Shown here: positions 1 to 6,675 of the stretch, piece after piece
Layout of the letters: every line of letters begins with the position of its first letter
How positions within the stretch are numbered: the stretch's first letter is position 1
From: Neisseria bergeri
Lineage (GTDB): Bacteria; Pseudomonadota; Gammaproteobacteria; Burkholderiales; Neisseriaceae
NCBI GenBank assembly: GCA_003044455.1
Contig: POWY01000003.1
Span: 1 to 64,000, forward strand
DNA: 64,000 nt
Direction of reading: 5' to 3'
Program-made: the position numbers and the translations under genes
Notes under the pieces: model-generated
Database searches by the model: none
The model's input: the letters and a program-made list of their open reading frames with translations, nothing else
What the model was told of the DNA's origin: nothing

Positions 1-2
1 AA

Positions 3-827
3 GGCAGCGACTATCCCGACCCCACGGGCGCAAGGGACGAATACACCTATCACGTCAATGGCACAGCCCGCAGCATCAAACTCAATCCGACCGACACCCG
101 CAGCATCCGGCAACGCATATCCGACAATTACAGCAACCTCGGCAGCAATTTCTCCGACCGCGCCGATGAAGCCAACAGAAAAATGTTCGAGCACAATGCC
201 AAGCTCGACCGCTGGGGCAACAGCATGGAGTTTGTCAACGGCATCGCCGCCGGAGCACTCAACCCCTTTATCAGCGCGGGCGAAGCCGTTGACCAGTGGA
301 TGCAGGAAAACCCCAATGCCGCCGAAACCGTCGAAGCCCTGGTCAACGTCCTGCCGTTTGCCAAAGTCAAAAACCTGACAAAGGCGGCAAAAGCAGCCAA
401 AGCCGCGAAGTTGGCAAAGGCGGCAAAACCGGGGAAGGCTGCGGTTAGCGGGGATTTCTCAGCCGCCACACAAGCCAAATACAAGCAATATGGGGATGCG
501 CATTCTGCCAATGCCCAATCGGCATTAGCTAAGAAATTGTCAGGTTTGGAAGGTGCTCAAAATAGTGCATCTAGGACAAAAACTTTACCTGATGGGAGAA
601 TCAGGTATTATGAAGCTGAGCGATTTGCTAGAACCGAGGGAAAAACGAGGGGTAATAGCTTTGTTACAGAATATAATCCTAAAACAGGCAGTACCCGACA
701 ATGGATGGAAAGTTATGATCATAGCGGGAACGTAACTATGGTTCATCCTAAATCAATTAACGGACAAAGTGTAACCTCTCAGCATTATCCACCAACAAAA
801 CAGGAATTAGATTCGTGGAAAAAATAA
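3..827 (+). CDS. mafB: MafB polymorphic toxin, 3' part
   Basis: The frame is open from the first complete codon, so the secretion signal and most of the conserved N-terminal region lie outside the window. The visible conserved part contains GNSMEFVNGIAAGALNPF and ends in an Ala/Lys-rich linker (about positions 375-450). A variable C-terminal module of about 120 residues follows and is more AT-rich; it ends in a His-Tyr-Pro-Pro-Thr motif like many CdiA-type C-terminal toxin domains, as I recall them. MafB proteins are secreted toxins of Neisseria active against sibling bacteria. There is no HINT linker in this expressed copy, unlike the silent cassettes downstream. The stop overlaps the next gene by 13 bases. 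The enzymatic activity of the module is not clear from sequence. Confidence 0.88.
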   Translation, partial: GSDYPDPTGARDEYTYHVNGTARSIKLNPTDTRSIRQRISDNYSNLGSNFSDRADEANRKMFEHNAKLDRWGNSMEFVNGIAAGALNPFISAGEAVDQWMQENPNAAETVEALVNVLPFAKVKNLTKAAKAAKAAKLAKAAKPGKAAVSGDFSAATQAKYKQYGDAHSANAQSALAKKLSGLEGAQNSASRTKTLPDGRIRYYEAERFARTEGKTRGNSFVTEYNPKTGSTRQWMESYDHSGNVTMVHPKSINGQSVTSQHYPPTKQELDSWKK

Positions 828-1045
828 CTCAACAATACGCATATTCTGAACTACTCAGATTGTTCAATCAAAACGCTTCGGATGAAAAAATTGCGAATCT
901 TGCTTTTGATTTTCTGTATGCTTGGTCAAAAGATAATTCTCCAGAATCGCGTAATATAATATATGATTTAGCACTTATCGGTGAACCGGGTATGGAACTG
1001 ACCCGTAATGACATAAAAGAATTGATTGACAGTTTAGTTGAATAA
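815..1045 (+). CDS. mafI: MafI-type immunity protein (76 residues)
   Basis: This small acidic protein starts inside the last codons of mafB, the typical arrangement of a toxin and its immunity gene under translational coupling. It should bind and neutralise the C-terminal module of the preceding MafB in the cytoplasm. It ends with the pattern GEPGMELTRNDIKELIDSL. A clear paralogue of it occurs at 18351-18548 next to another relic of the same toxin tail, which supports pairing with this toxin type. It is AT-rich relative to core genes. The function rests on position and the paralogy, not on a named domain. Confidence 0.8.
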   Translation: MEKITQQYAYSELLRLFNQNASDEKIANLAFDFLYAWSKDNSPESRNIIYDLALIGEPGMELTRNDIKELIDSLVE

Positions 1046-1077
1046 GCATAGGTTGGGCTGAAAATCCCACAATCAAA

Positions 1078-1114
1078 AGGTCGTCTGAAACTGCTTTTAA
1101 TTTCCAGACGACCT
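1078..1114 (+). terminator. Hairpin terminator built from a variant uptake sequence
   Basis: AGGTCGTCTGAA at 1078-1089 is followed by its inverted copy at 1103-1114 (one mismatch) and then TTT. It closes the mafB-mafI unit. The sequence is not the ATGCCGTCTGAA dialect used everywhere else in the window but matches the AG-mucDUS dialect described for N. mucosa-like commensals. Confidence 0.75.
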
Positions 1115-1147
1115 TTCCTTCATTTGAAACAGGATATTGAGAACTAA

Positions 1148-1867
1148 GTTCTTCAAAAATCCTACACCTGCTCCTTCCACGGCAGCACCTTGGTCAAAAC
1201 GGCAGACGGCTACAAAGCCATCGCACATATCCAAACTGGAGAGTACGTCTTTGCCAAAGATGAAACCAGTGGAAAAACAGGATACAAACCCGTTACCGCC
1301 CGATACGGCAATCCGTATCAAGAAACCGTTTACATTGAAATTTCAGACGGCATCGGTAACAGCCAAACCCTGATTTCCAACCGCATCCACCCGTTTTATT
1401 CGGACGGCAAATGGATTAAGGCGGAAGACTTAAAGGCGGGAAGCAGGCTGTATTCCGAAAGCGGCAAAACCCAAACCGTCCGCAACATCGTTGTCAAACC
1501 AAAACCGCTCAAAGCCTACAATCTGACCGTTGCCGACTGGCATACTTACTTCGTCAAGGGCAATCAGGCGGAAACGGAAGGGGTTTGGGTTCATAATGCG
1601 TGTCCGCCAAGAAAAACACCATCTACCCCCGTATATGGGAATGATTCAGAAGCATATGCAGCAGCAAAGAAATTGGGATATAGAAAAATAAAAGAAAGAA
1701 CGAGAAATGATGCTGCTATTTTTAAAAAAGGAAAGAGTTATATATCACGCGATGTAGATTCACATAATGGAGGGGCTTGGAAAGAAGCATCTTCACCCGA
1801 AAAACTGAACAGAAAAGAAACAAGAAACGGTACATTTGATGAAAACCTCAATCGTATTGGAGATTAA
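1148..1867 (+). CDS. Silent mafB cassette: HINT linker plus Ntox21-like toxin
   Basis: The frame is open from just after a stop at 1145-1147 but has no ATG; TTG 1190 lies inside the domain. The HINT-like pre-toxin domain begins with its Cys at 1169-1171 (TCSFHGSTLVKT) and ends near VWVHNAC, the expected cleavage junction. The last 75 residues (about 1640-1864) contain KKLGYRK, DVDSHNGGAWK, KETRNGTFD and LNRIGD, the signature of the Ntox21 family, whose CdiA members are tRNases of the BECR fold. The missing start and 5' end mark this as a recombination donor for the 3' end of mafB rather than an independent gene. Its immunity gene follows 5 bases later. A DUS at 1342-1353 is part of the coding sequence. 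Confidence 0.78.
   Translation, partial: VLQKSYTCSFHGSTLVKTADGYKAIAHIQTGEYVFAKDETSGKTGYKPVTARYGNPYQETVYIEISDGIGNSQTLISNRIHPFYSDGKWIKAEDLKAGSRLYSESGKTQTVRNIVVKPKPLKAYNLTVADWHTYFVKGNQAETEGVWVHNACPPRKTPSTPVYGNDSEAYAAAKKLGYRKIKERTRNDAAIFKKGKSYISRDVDSHNGGAWKEASSPEKLNRKETRNGTFDENLNRIGD
1342..1353 (-). other. DNA uptake sequence inside the HINT coding region
   Basis: TTCAGACGGCAT encodes the SDGI part of the HINT domain. The second, truncated HINT cassette begins at the equivalent DUS (2723-2734). Confidence 0.9.
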
Positions 1868-1872
1868 TTATT

Positions 1873-2271
1873 ATGTGCGAGTTCAAGGATTTTAGAAGAA
1901 ACATCCCTTGTTTTAAGGAGTATGACGAAAATTCATTTATTGGCAAATGGTATGATGACGGGGTGTGGGATGATGAAGAATATTGGAAATTGGAGAATGC
2001 TTTAATCGAGGTTAGGAGAAAATATCCTTATCCGATGGATATACCAAGGGATATCGTGATTGGAATCGGTACCATTATTGATTTTTTAATGGTTCAAAAT
2101 TGGAAACGTTTTGGAATTAAAGCTTCCCCTTGGTTGCCTAAAAGTGTCAAAATTGATGAGCGTTATGAAAGGTTCAGAGTAATGCTCCGTTATATTTTTA
2201 CTGATTTAGATGTAGAGGACTGGAAATTTTTTTACTTTCCAATACAACATAGTAAAGGTAGATTGAGATGA
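1873..2271 (+). CDS. mafI: Immunity protein, copy 1 of three (Imm41-like)
   Basis: It starts 5 bases after the stop of the Ntox21-like cassette and is therefore the probable cognate immunity protein. Conserved features are YDENSFIGKWYDDG, WDDEEYWKLE and YPYPMDIP; this resembles the Imm41 family, recalled rather than searched. No signal peptide is present, so it should act in the cytoplasm. The first 110 residues are nearly identical to copy 3 at 3702, while the C-terminus (after LRYIF) differs from both other copies. The gene is AT-rich. Having an own ATG, it could be expressed even though the toxin cassette upstream is silent, giving protection against siblings. Confidence 0.75.
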   Translation: MCEFKDFRRNIPCFKEYDENSFIGKWYDDGVWDDEEYWKLENALIEVRRKYPYPMDIPRDIVIGIGTIIDFLMVQNWKRFGIKASPWLPKSVKIDERYERFRVMLRYIFTDLDVEDWKFFYFPIQHSKGRLR

Positions 2272-2301
2272 AAAGTTTAATTATATTGGAGATACATTAT
2301 T

Positions 2302-2679
2302 ATGTGTGAATTCAAGGATATTATAAGAAACGTTCCTTATTTTGAGGGGTATGACGAAAATTCATTTATTGGCAAATGGTATGATGACGGGGTGTGGGAT
2401 GATGAAGAATATTGGAAGTTGGAGAATGATTTAATTGAGGTTAGAAAAAAATATCCTTATCCGATGGACATACCAAGATATGTTGTCATTGGAATCGGTA
2501 CCATTATTGATTTCTTAATGGTTCCAAATTGGGAGCTTTTCGAAATTAAAGCTTCCCCTTGGCTACCTGATAGCGTGGGAATTAACGAACGTTATGAAAG
2601 GCTTAAAACAATGCTCCGTTATATCTTCACCGAGATAGACATAGTCAACGTGCGATTTGATTATTACAACAAAAAATAG
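2302..2679 (+). CDS. mafI: Immunity protein, copy 2 of three (Imm41-like)
   Basis: It is a paralogue of the gene at 1873-2271 with the same YDENSFIGKWYDDG and EEYWKLEN blocks but with several substitutions (for example SVGINERYERLKTM) and a different C-terminus ending in FDYYNKK. The 20 bases before the ATG (TATTGGAGATACATTATT) resemble the end of the Ntox21-like toxin gene, indicating that the copy arose by duplication of a toxin-tail/immunity block. It is followed by a DUS hairpin. Divergence from copy 1 suggests specificity for a related toxin variant; this is inference. Confidence 0.72.
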   Translation: MCEFKDIIRNVPYFEGYDENSFIGKWYDDGVWDDEEYWKLENDLIEVRKKYPYPMDIPRYVVIGIGTIIDFLMVPNWELFEIKASPWLPDSVGINERYERLKTMLRYIFTEIDIVNVRFDYYNKK

Positions 2680-2697
2680 CAAAACCCGGCAATCAAA

Positions 2698-2734
2698 ATG
2701 CCGTCTGAAGCGGTATTCGGCTTTCAGACGGCAT
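2698..2734 (+). terminator. DUS inverted-repeat terminator / cassette junction
   Basis: ATGCCGTCTGAA (2698-2709) and TTCAGACGGCAT (2723-2734) form a hairpin. The right half is at the same time the first part of the truncated HINT cassette that follows. The same 37 bases recur at 4101-4137. Confidence 0.8.
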
Positions 2735-3200
2735 CGGCAACAGCCAAACCCTGATTTCCAACCTCATCCATCCGTTTTATTCGGACGGCAAATGGGTTAA
2801 AGCGGAAGATTTGAAAGCGGGAAGCAGGCTGTATTCCGAAAGCGGCAGAACCCAAACCGTCCGCAACATCATTGTCAAACCAAAACCACTCAAAGCCTAC
2901 AATCTGACCGTTGCCGACTGGCATACTTACTTCGTCAAGGGCAATCAGGCGGAAACGGAAGGGGTTTGGGTTCATAATGCGTGTCCGCCTAAAAGAACAG
3001 GAAGCTCCAAGAATGAAAAACATGGAGATGGCGGTCGAAGTCAAATATCAGCGGAATCAAGAATTGCTGAATTAAAAAATAAAATTATTCCCGGAATGTC
3101 CAAAAATGAACGCTTAAAGATTAAGCAAAAAATCAGAAATATTGCAAAAAATGCCAATCGAAAAGCAAAAGGAGAAGAGCATGGTCGACGCGGTCGTTAA
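2724..3200 (+). CDS. Silent, 5'-truncated mafB cassette: partial HINT plus basic toxin tail
   Basis: The reading frame enters from the DUS (SDGIGNSQTLIS) and lacks the first third of the HINT domain including its Cys, as well as any start codon before 2811. From IHPFYSDGKW to VWVHNAC it is almost identical to the first cassette. The variable tail after VWVHNACPP is about 70 residues, very rich in Lys and Arg, probably helical, and ends KAKGEEHGRRGR. I do not recognise a catalytic family. It overlaps the next gene by 20 bases, as toxin and immunity genes do. It is most likely a silent donor cassette. Confidence 0.65.
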   Translation, partial: SDGIGNSQTLISNLIHPFYSDGKWVKAEDLKAGSRLYSESGRTQTVRNIIVKPKPLKAYNLTVADWHTYFVKGNQAETEGVWVHNACPPKRTGSSKNEKHGDGGRSQISAESRIAELKNKIIPGMSKNERLKIKQKIRNIAKNANRKAKGEEHGRRGR

Positions 3201-3636
3201 AACTCCCGAATTTTTACCTTTTACTTCTGTAGGAATATTCCGTTTTGGTGCGGATATAACAGAGTACAAAAACATACTGGAAACTTTTATGTATGAACCT
3301 CCTGATGAGTTTAGAACAGAATATTATGAATCTCCCGACTCAAATTTACTCATTTCCGTCGAAAAAAACAAAATTATTTCTATATTTTGTTATCAGGAGC
3401 TATATTTTATGGGCGTTAATATAATAGGTCTGAATTTTGAAGATTTTAAACAGCTTTTCCATCACCCTAAATCATACGGTGTTGATAAATATTATTTATC
3501 AAATGAATCTTATCCGACATATGTCTATGAGTTTGATGAAATAGGAGTACAAGCATGGGAAGCAAAAGGGAAAATTGTTACTATCATTGCCGGGGGCAAA
3601 GACAATTATTCGACAGAACCTTACTACGATGAATAA
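3181..3636 (+). CDS. Putative immunity protein for the basic toxin tail
   Basis: The ATG at 3181 is preceded by AAAGGAGAAGAGC, a good ribosome-binding site lying within the end of the toxin cassette; an upstream in-frame ATG at 3142 is less likely. The 151-residue product has no signal or membrane segment, is acidic (YEPPDEFRTEYYE, STEPYYDE) and thus suited to bind the basic tail encoded just upstream. I cannot name the family. The gene is AT-rich like its neighbours. Its stop codon is directly followed, in the same frame, by a leftover piece of the Ntox21-like toxin. Confidence 0.65.
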   Translation: MVDAVVKTPEFLPFTSVGIFRFGADITEYKNILETFMYEPPDEFRTEYYESPDSNLLISVEKNKIISIFCYQELYFMGVNIIGLNFEDFKQLFHHPKSYGVDKYYLSNESYPTYVYEFDEIGVQAWEAKGKIVTIIAGGKDNYSTEPYYDE

Positions 3637-3642
3637 CATTAC

Positions 3643-3699
3643 AGAAAAGAAACAAGAAACGGTACATTTGATAAAAACCTAAATCGTATTGGAGATTAA
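3643..3699 (+). pseudogene. Remnant of the Ntox21-like toxin C-terminus
   Basis: RKETRNGTFDKNLNRIGD followed by TAA reproduces the last 18 residues of the toxin at 1148-1867 with one change. No other part of the toxin is present. It precedes immunity copy 3 just as the intact tail precedes copy 1, so a block of toxin tail plus immunity gene was duplicated. Confidence 0.85.
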
Positions 3700-3701
3700 T
3701 T

Positions 3702-4082
3702 ATGATGTGTGAGTTCAAGGATTTTAGAAGAAACATCCCTTGTTTTGAAGAGTATGACGAAAATTCATTTATTGGCAAATGGTATGATGACGGGGTGTGG
3801 GATGATGAAGAATATTGGAAATTGGAGAATGCTTTAATCGAGGTTAGGAGAAAATATCCTTATCCGATGGATATACCAAGGGATATCGTGATTGGAATCG
3901 GTACCATTATTGAGTTTTTAATGGTTCCAAATTGGAAACTTTTTACAATTAAATCTTCCCCTTGGTTACCTAAAAGTGTCAAAATTGATGAGCGTTATGA
4001 AAGGTTCAGAGTAATGCTCCGTTATATTTTTACCGAGATAGACATAGTCAACGTGCGATTTGATTATTACAACAAAAAATAG
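3702..4082 (+). CDS. mafI: Immunity protein, copy 3 of three (chimeric, Imm41-like)
   Basis: Residues up to about LRYIF match copy 1 (1873-2271) almost exactly, while the end TEIDIVNVRFDYYNKK, the stop and the DUS hairpin downstream match copy 2 (2302-2734). It therefore looks like a recombinant of the two, with the switch near 4029-4035. ATG codons at 3702 and 3705 are both possible starts. The presumed role is the same as for copy 1: cytoplasmic neutralisation of an Ntox21-like toxin. Confidence 0.73.
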   Translation: MMCEFKDFRRNIPCFEEYDENSFIGKWYDDGVWDDEEYWKLENALIEVRRKYPYPMDIPRDIVIGIGTIIEFLMVPNWKLFTIKSSPWLPKSVKIDERYERFRVMLRYIFTEIDIVNVRFDYYNKK

Positions 4083-4100
4083 CAAACCCCGGCAATCAAA

Positions 4101-4137
4101 ATGCCGTCTGAAGCGGTATTCGGCTTTCAGACGGCAT
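4101..4137 (+). terminator. DUS inverted-repeat terminator
   Basis: ATGCCGTCTGAA and TTCAGACGGCAT flank a 13-base loop and are followed by TTTT. The 37 bases are identical to 2698-2734. Confidence 0.85.
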
Positions 4138-4223
4138 TTTCTCCGATTGGTACAGGATGCCGGGGCTTGCCGGCTTGATTTTGCCGAAGTTGTTGGCAAA
4201 CAATTTGGAGGGGGCGGCAACCT

Positions 4224-4718
4224 ATGGAAAATAGATTTGAAAAAATCGTTAAGGATATTTTTAGTTTTGCCCAATTTGTTTCCGAAGCAGAAAATAAAAT
4301 TCCTAACCAATCCTCCCATTATTACGACTGTTGGTGGAAATTGGAAATCTTGAATGCTTCCGTATTGGAAGATTGGGAAATATCGGGAAAGCCTGAAAAA
4401 TGGGAAAAATGGACAGAAAAATATCAGACCGAAGCGTTATAGTCAGTCAAGCATCTATTTGCCGAAGAAGTTCCTGAAAATAATATAGTTTGCGATATTT
4501 CTCATTTTTTGCATTTTGCCGATCGGGCAGAAGCCGACATTCCCAATCAATCACGTTTATATGCCGAATATTGGTGGGAAATGGAAACGTTCAAAATGTC
4601 GGTTTTAGAAGATTGGGAACGCTCGGGAAAACCGTTAGATTGGGAAAAATGGCAAAGGCAATATCAATCCGAAGCATTTGAATTAGTCAAAAATTTGAAT
4701 CGAAGCAAACAAGGGTAA
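4224..4718 (+). pseudogene. Duplicated orphan gene split by an in-frame TAG
   Basis: One frame runs from ATG 4224 to 4718 but has TAG at 4440-4442. The two halves are homologous: KIPNQSSHYYDCWWKLE, SVLEDWEISGKP and WEKWTEKYQ in the first correspond to DIPNQSRLYAEYWWEME, SVLEDWERSGKP and WEKWQRQYQ in the second. The second half has no ATG (only TTG 4509). So either a 72-residue protein is made from the first half and the second is dead, or a tandemly duplicated protein has been interrupted. Position at the end of a maf island suggests an immunity-type protein; the family is unknown to me. Confidence 0.6.
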
Positions 4719-4835
4719 CAAGCCGCAGCCTGCATAGTTTTTTAAAGTACGGCAGCAACCGTAGATTAGATTAAAAATCAAACAATCAAAGCCCGCCTGA
4801 TATAATCGATATATCCTGTTAAACGGAAAATAAAT

Positions 4836-5966
4836 ATGTTTAAAAAATTCAAACCGGTATTGTTGTCATTTTTTGCACTTGTATTTGCCTTTTGGCTGGG
4901 AACGGGTATTGCCTATGAGATTAATCCGCATTGGTTTTTGAGCGATACGGCAACTGAAGTACCTGAAAATCCGAATACTTTTGTGGCGAAACTTGCCCGC
5001 CTGTTCCGAAATGCCGACAGGGCGGTTGTCATCGTGAAAGAATCGATGAGGACGGAGGAAAGCCTTGCCGAAACTGTGGATGACGGTCCGTTGCAGTCGG
5101 AGAAGGATTATCTCGCGCTCGCTATCCGACTCAGTCGTTTGAAAGAAAAGGTGAAATGGTTTCACGTAACGGAGCAGGAACATGGGAAAGAGGTTTGGCT
5201 GAATTACCATATCGGTGAGGGCGGTTTGGTTGCGGTTTCGCTTTCGCAACGCTCGCCGGAAGCGTTTGTTAATGCCGAATATCTGTATCGAAACGATCGT
5301 CCGTTTTCTGTAAATGTGTACGGCGGAACGGCTCACGGGGAAAATTATGAAACGACAGGAGAATATCGGGTTGTTTGGCAACCGGACGGTTCGGTATTTG
5401 ATGCGGCGGGGTACGGGAAAATCGGGGAAGATGTTTATGAGCATTGTCTCGGGTGTTATCAGATGGCCCAGATATATTTGGCGAAATACCGGGATGTCGC
5501 GAATGACGAGCAGAAGGTTTGGGACTTCCGCGAAGAGAGCAACCGGATTGCGTCGGACTCGCGCGATTCTGTGTTTTATCAGAATATGCGGGAATTGATG
5601 CCCCGGTGGATGAAGGCGAACAGTCTTGTGGTCGGCTATGATGCGGACGGTCTGCCGCAAAAAGTCTATTGGAGTTTCGACAATGGAAAAAAACGCCAGA
5701 GTTTCGAATATTATTTGAAAAACGGAAATCTTTTTATTGCACAATCTTCGACGGTAGCATTGAAAGCGGATGGCGTAACGGCGGATATACAGACCTATCA
5801 TGCGCAACAGACGTGGTATTTGGATGGCGGGCGGATTATCCGCGAAGAGAAACAGGGAGACAAACTGCCTGATTTTCCTTTGAACTTGGAAAATTTGGAA
5901 AAAGAGGTGAGCCGTTATGCAGAGGCTGCGGCGAGACGTTCGGGCGGCAGGCGCGGCCTTTCTTAA
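4836..5966 (+). CDS. Membrane-anchored protein of unknown function (376 residues)
   Basis: The N-terminus FKKFKPVLLSFFALVFAFWLGTGIAYEI is a signal anchor (about residues 7-28) after a basic start, so the remaining 340 residues should face the periplasm. The remainder is soluble, with no motif I recognise; a segment with CLGC occurs near residue 206. Codon use and GC are closer to core genes than to the maf genes before it. The ORF is preceded by AAACGGAAAATAA, a weak ribosome-binding site, and followed by a DUS hairpin. It looks like a Neisseria-specific protein and may have travelled with the maf island, which is only a guess from position. Confidence 0.7.
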   Translation: MFKKFKPVLLSFFALVFAFWLGTGIAYEINPHWFLSDTATEVPENPNTFVAKLARLFRNADRAVVIVKESMRTEESLAETVDDGPLQSEKDYLALAIRLSRLKEKVKWFHVTEQEHGKEVWLNYHIGEGGLVAVSLSQRSPEAFVNAEYLYRNDRPFSVNVYGGTAHGENYETTGEYRVVWQPDGSVFDAAGYGKIGEDVYEHCLGCYQMAQIYLAKYRDVANDEQKVWDFREESNRIASDSRDSVFYQNMRELMPRWMKANSLVVGYDADGLPQKVYWSFDNGKKRQSFEYYLKNGNLFIAQSSTVALKADGVTADIQTYHAQQTWYLDGGRIIREEKQGDKLPDFPLNLENLEKEVSRYAEAAARRSGGRRGLS

Positions 5967-5976
5967 CTGAACGCAA

Positions 5977-6022
5977 ATGCCGTCTGAAACCGGTTTTCAG
6001 ACGGCATTTTTTCAGACGGCAT
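5977..6022 (+). terminator. DUS hairpin with an extra third DUS
   Basis: ATGCCGTCTGAA 5977-5988 pairs with TTCAGACGGCAT 5996-6007, followed by T4; another TTCAGACGGCAT follows at 6011-6022. Confidence 0.85.
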
Positions 6023-6191
6023 TGGAGAGTCAGACGCTTTTTGCAATGCCGTATATGCCGAATCCGATTCGCTACAAATTGAAAACCACAATCCAAAAAA
6101 CGGAAATACACATTAAATAACTTAAATATTAATTTAAAAGGCAAGCCAACAGAGTTAAAATTTAAATTCCCTGCTAGATAAGGATGTTTTA

Positions 6192-6647
6192 ATGAATTTA
6201 GAGACAGCAGAAAATATTCAATGCGAATTTGAGTATTTAGCATTAGATGGTTATTTTCCAATGCATTTTGCATCGCATGGTCAAGGAAACAAAGATTGGC
6301 AATTTGCAGTTGAATTCATATATAGATTATTAATATGTCAATTAGCAACTCTTGAACCTATCAACTTTGAAACGAAAAATGATATTTTAGACTTTTGCCA
6401 TAATTTAGCAAAACAAAGTCCTTTTAATAATGATAATGAGGTGTGGTATCAGGGGGAAATTGTATTAACAAAAAAAGGGATAGATTTAATAAAGGAATAT
6501 ATTCCAGAGGCGTTTGAAGAGTGGAATGGAAAGAAATTTGAATTAAACATTCCTTTCATTAAAACATTAAAAAATATATTTGTTAATTATGAGGTAGCAT
6601 GGGATGAGAATAATCCACTATTTCCCATTATATCTTTTAAATATTGA
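6192..6647 (+). CDS. AT-rich orphan protein, possibly an immunity protein
   Basis: The 151-residue product has no signal peptide or membrane segment and is acidic. The ATG follows AAGGATGTTTTA. Base composition is far below the window average and like that of the maf immunity genes, so it was probably acquired. No family was recognised. It stands alone: no toxin module is detectable immediately upstream, where 5977-6191 holds only DUS copies and AT-rich sequence. Orphan immunity genes are common at the ends of maf islands, which is the main reason for the tentative label. Confidence 0.55.
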   Translation: MNLETAENIQCEFEYLALDGYFPMHFASHGQGNKDWQFAVEFIYRLLICQLATLEPINFETKNDILDFCHNLAKQSPFNNDNEVWYQGEIVLTKKGIDLIKEYIPEAFEEWNGKKFELNIPFIKTLKNIFVNYEVAWDENNPLFPIISFKY

Positions 6648-6675
6648 ATAAGCGGCATATAGGACAAAAAAGGGG

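Noticed and set aside
5977..6022. Frequent short inverted repeats as possible operators
   Set aside because: They are the 12-bp DNA uptake sequence in inverted pairs, mostly just after stop codons, and act as terminators.
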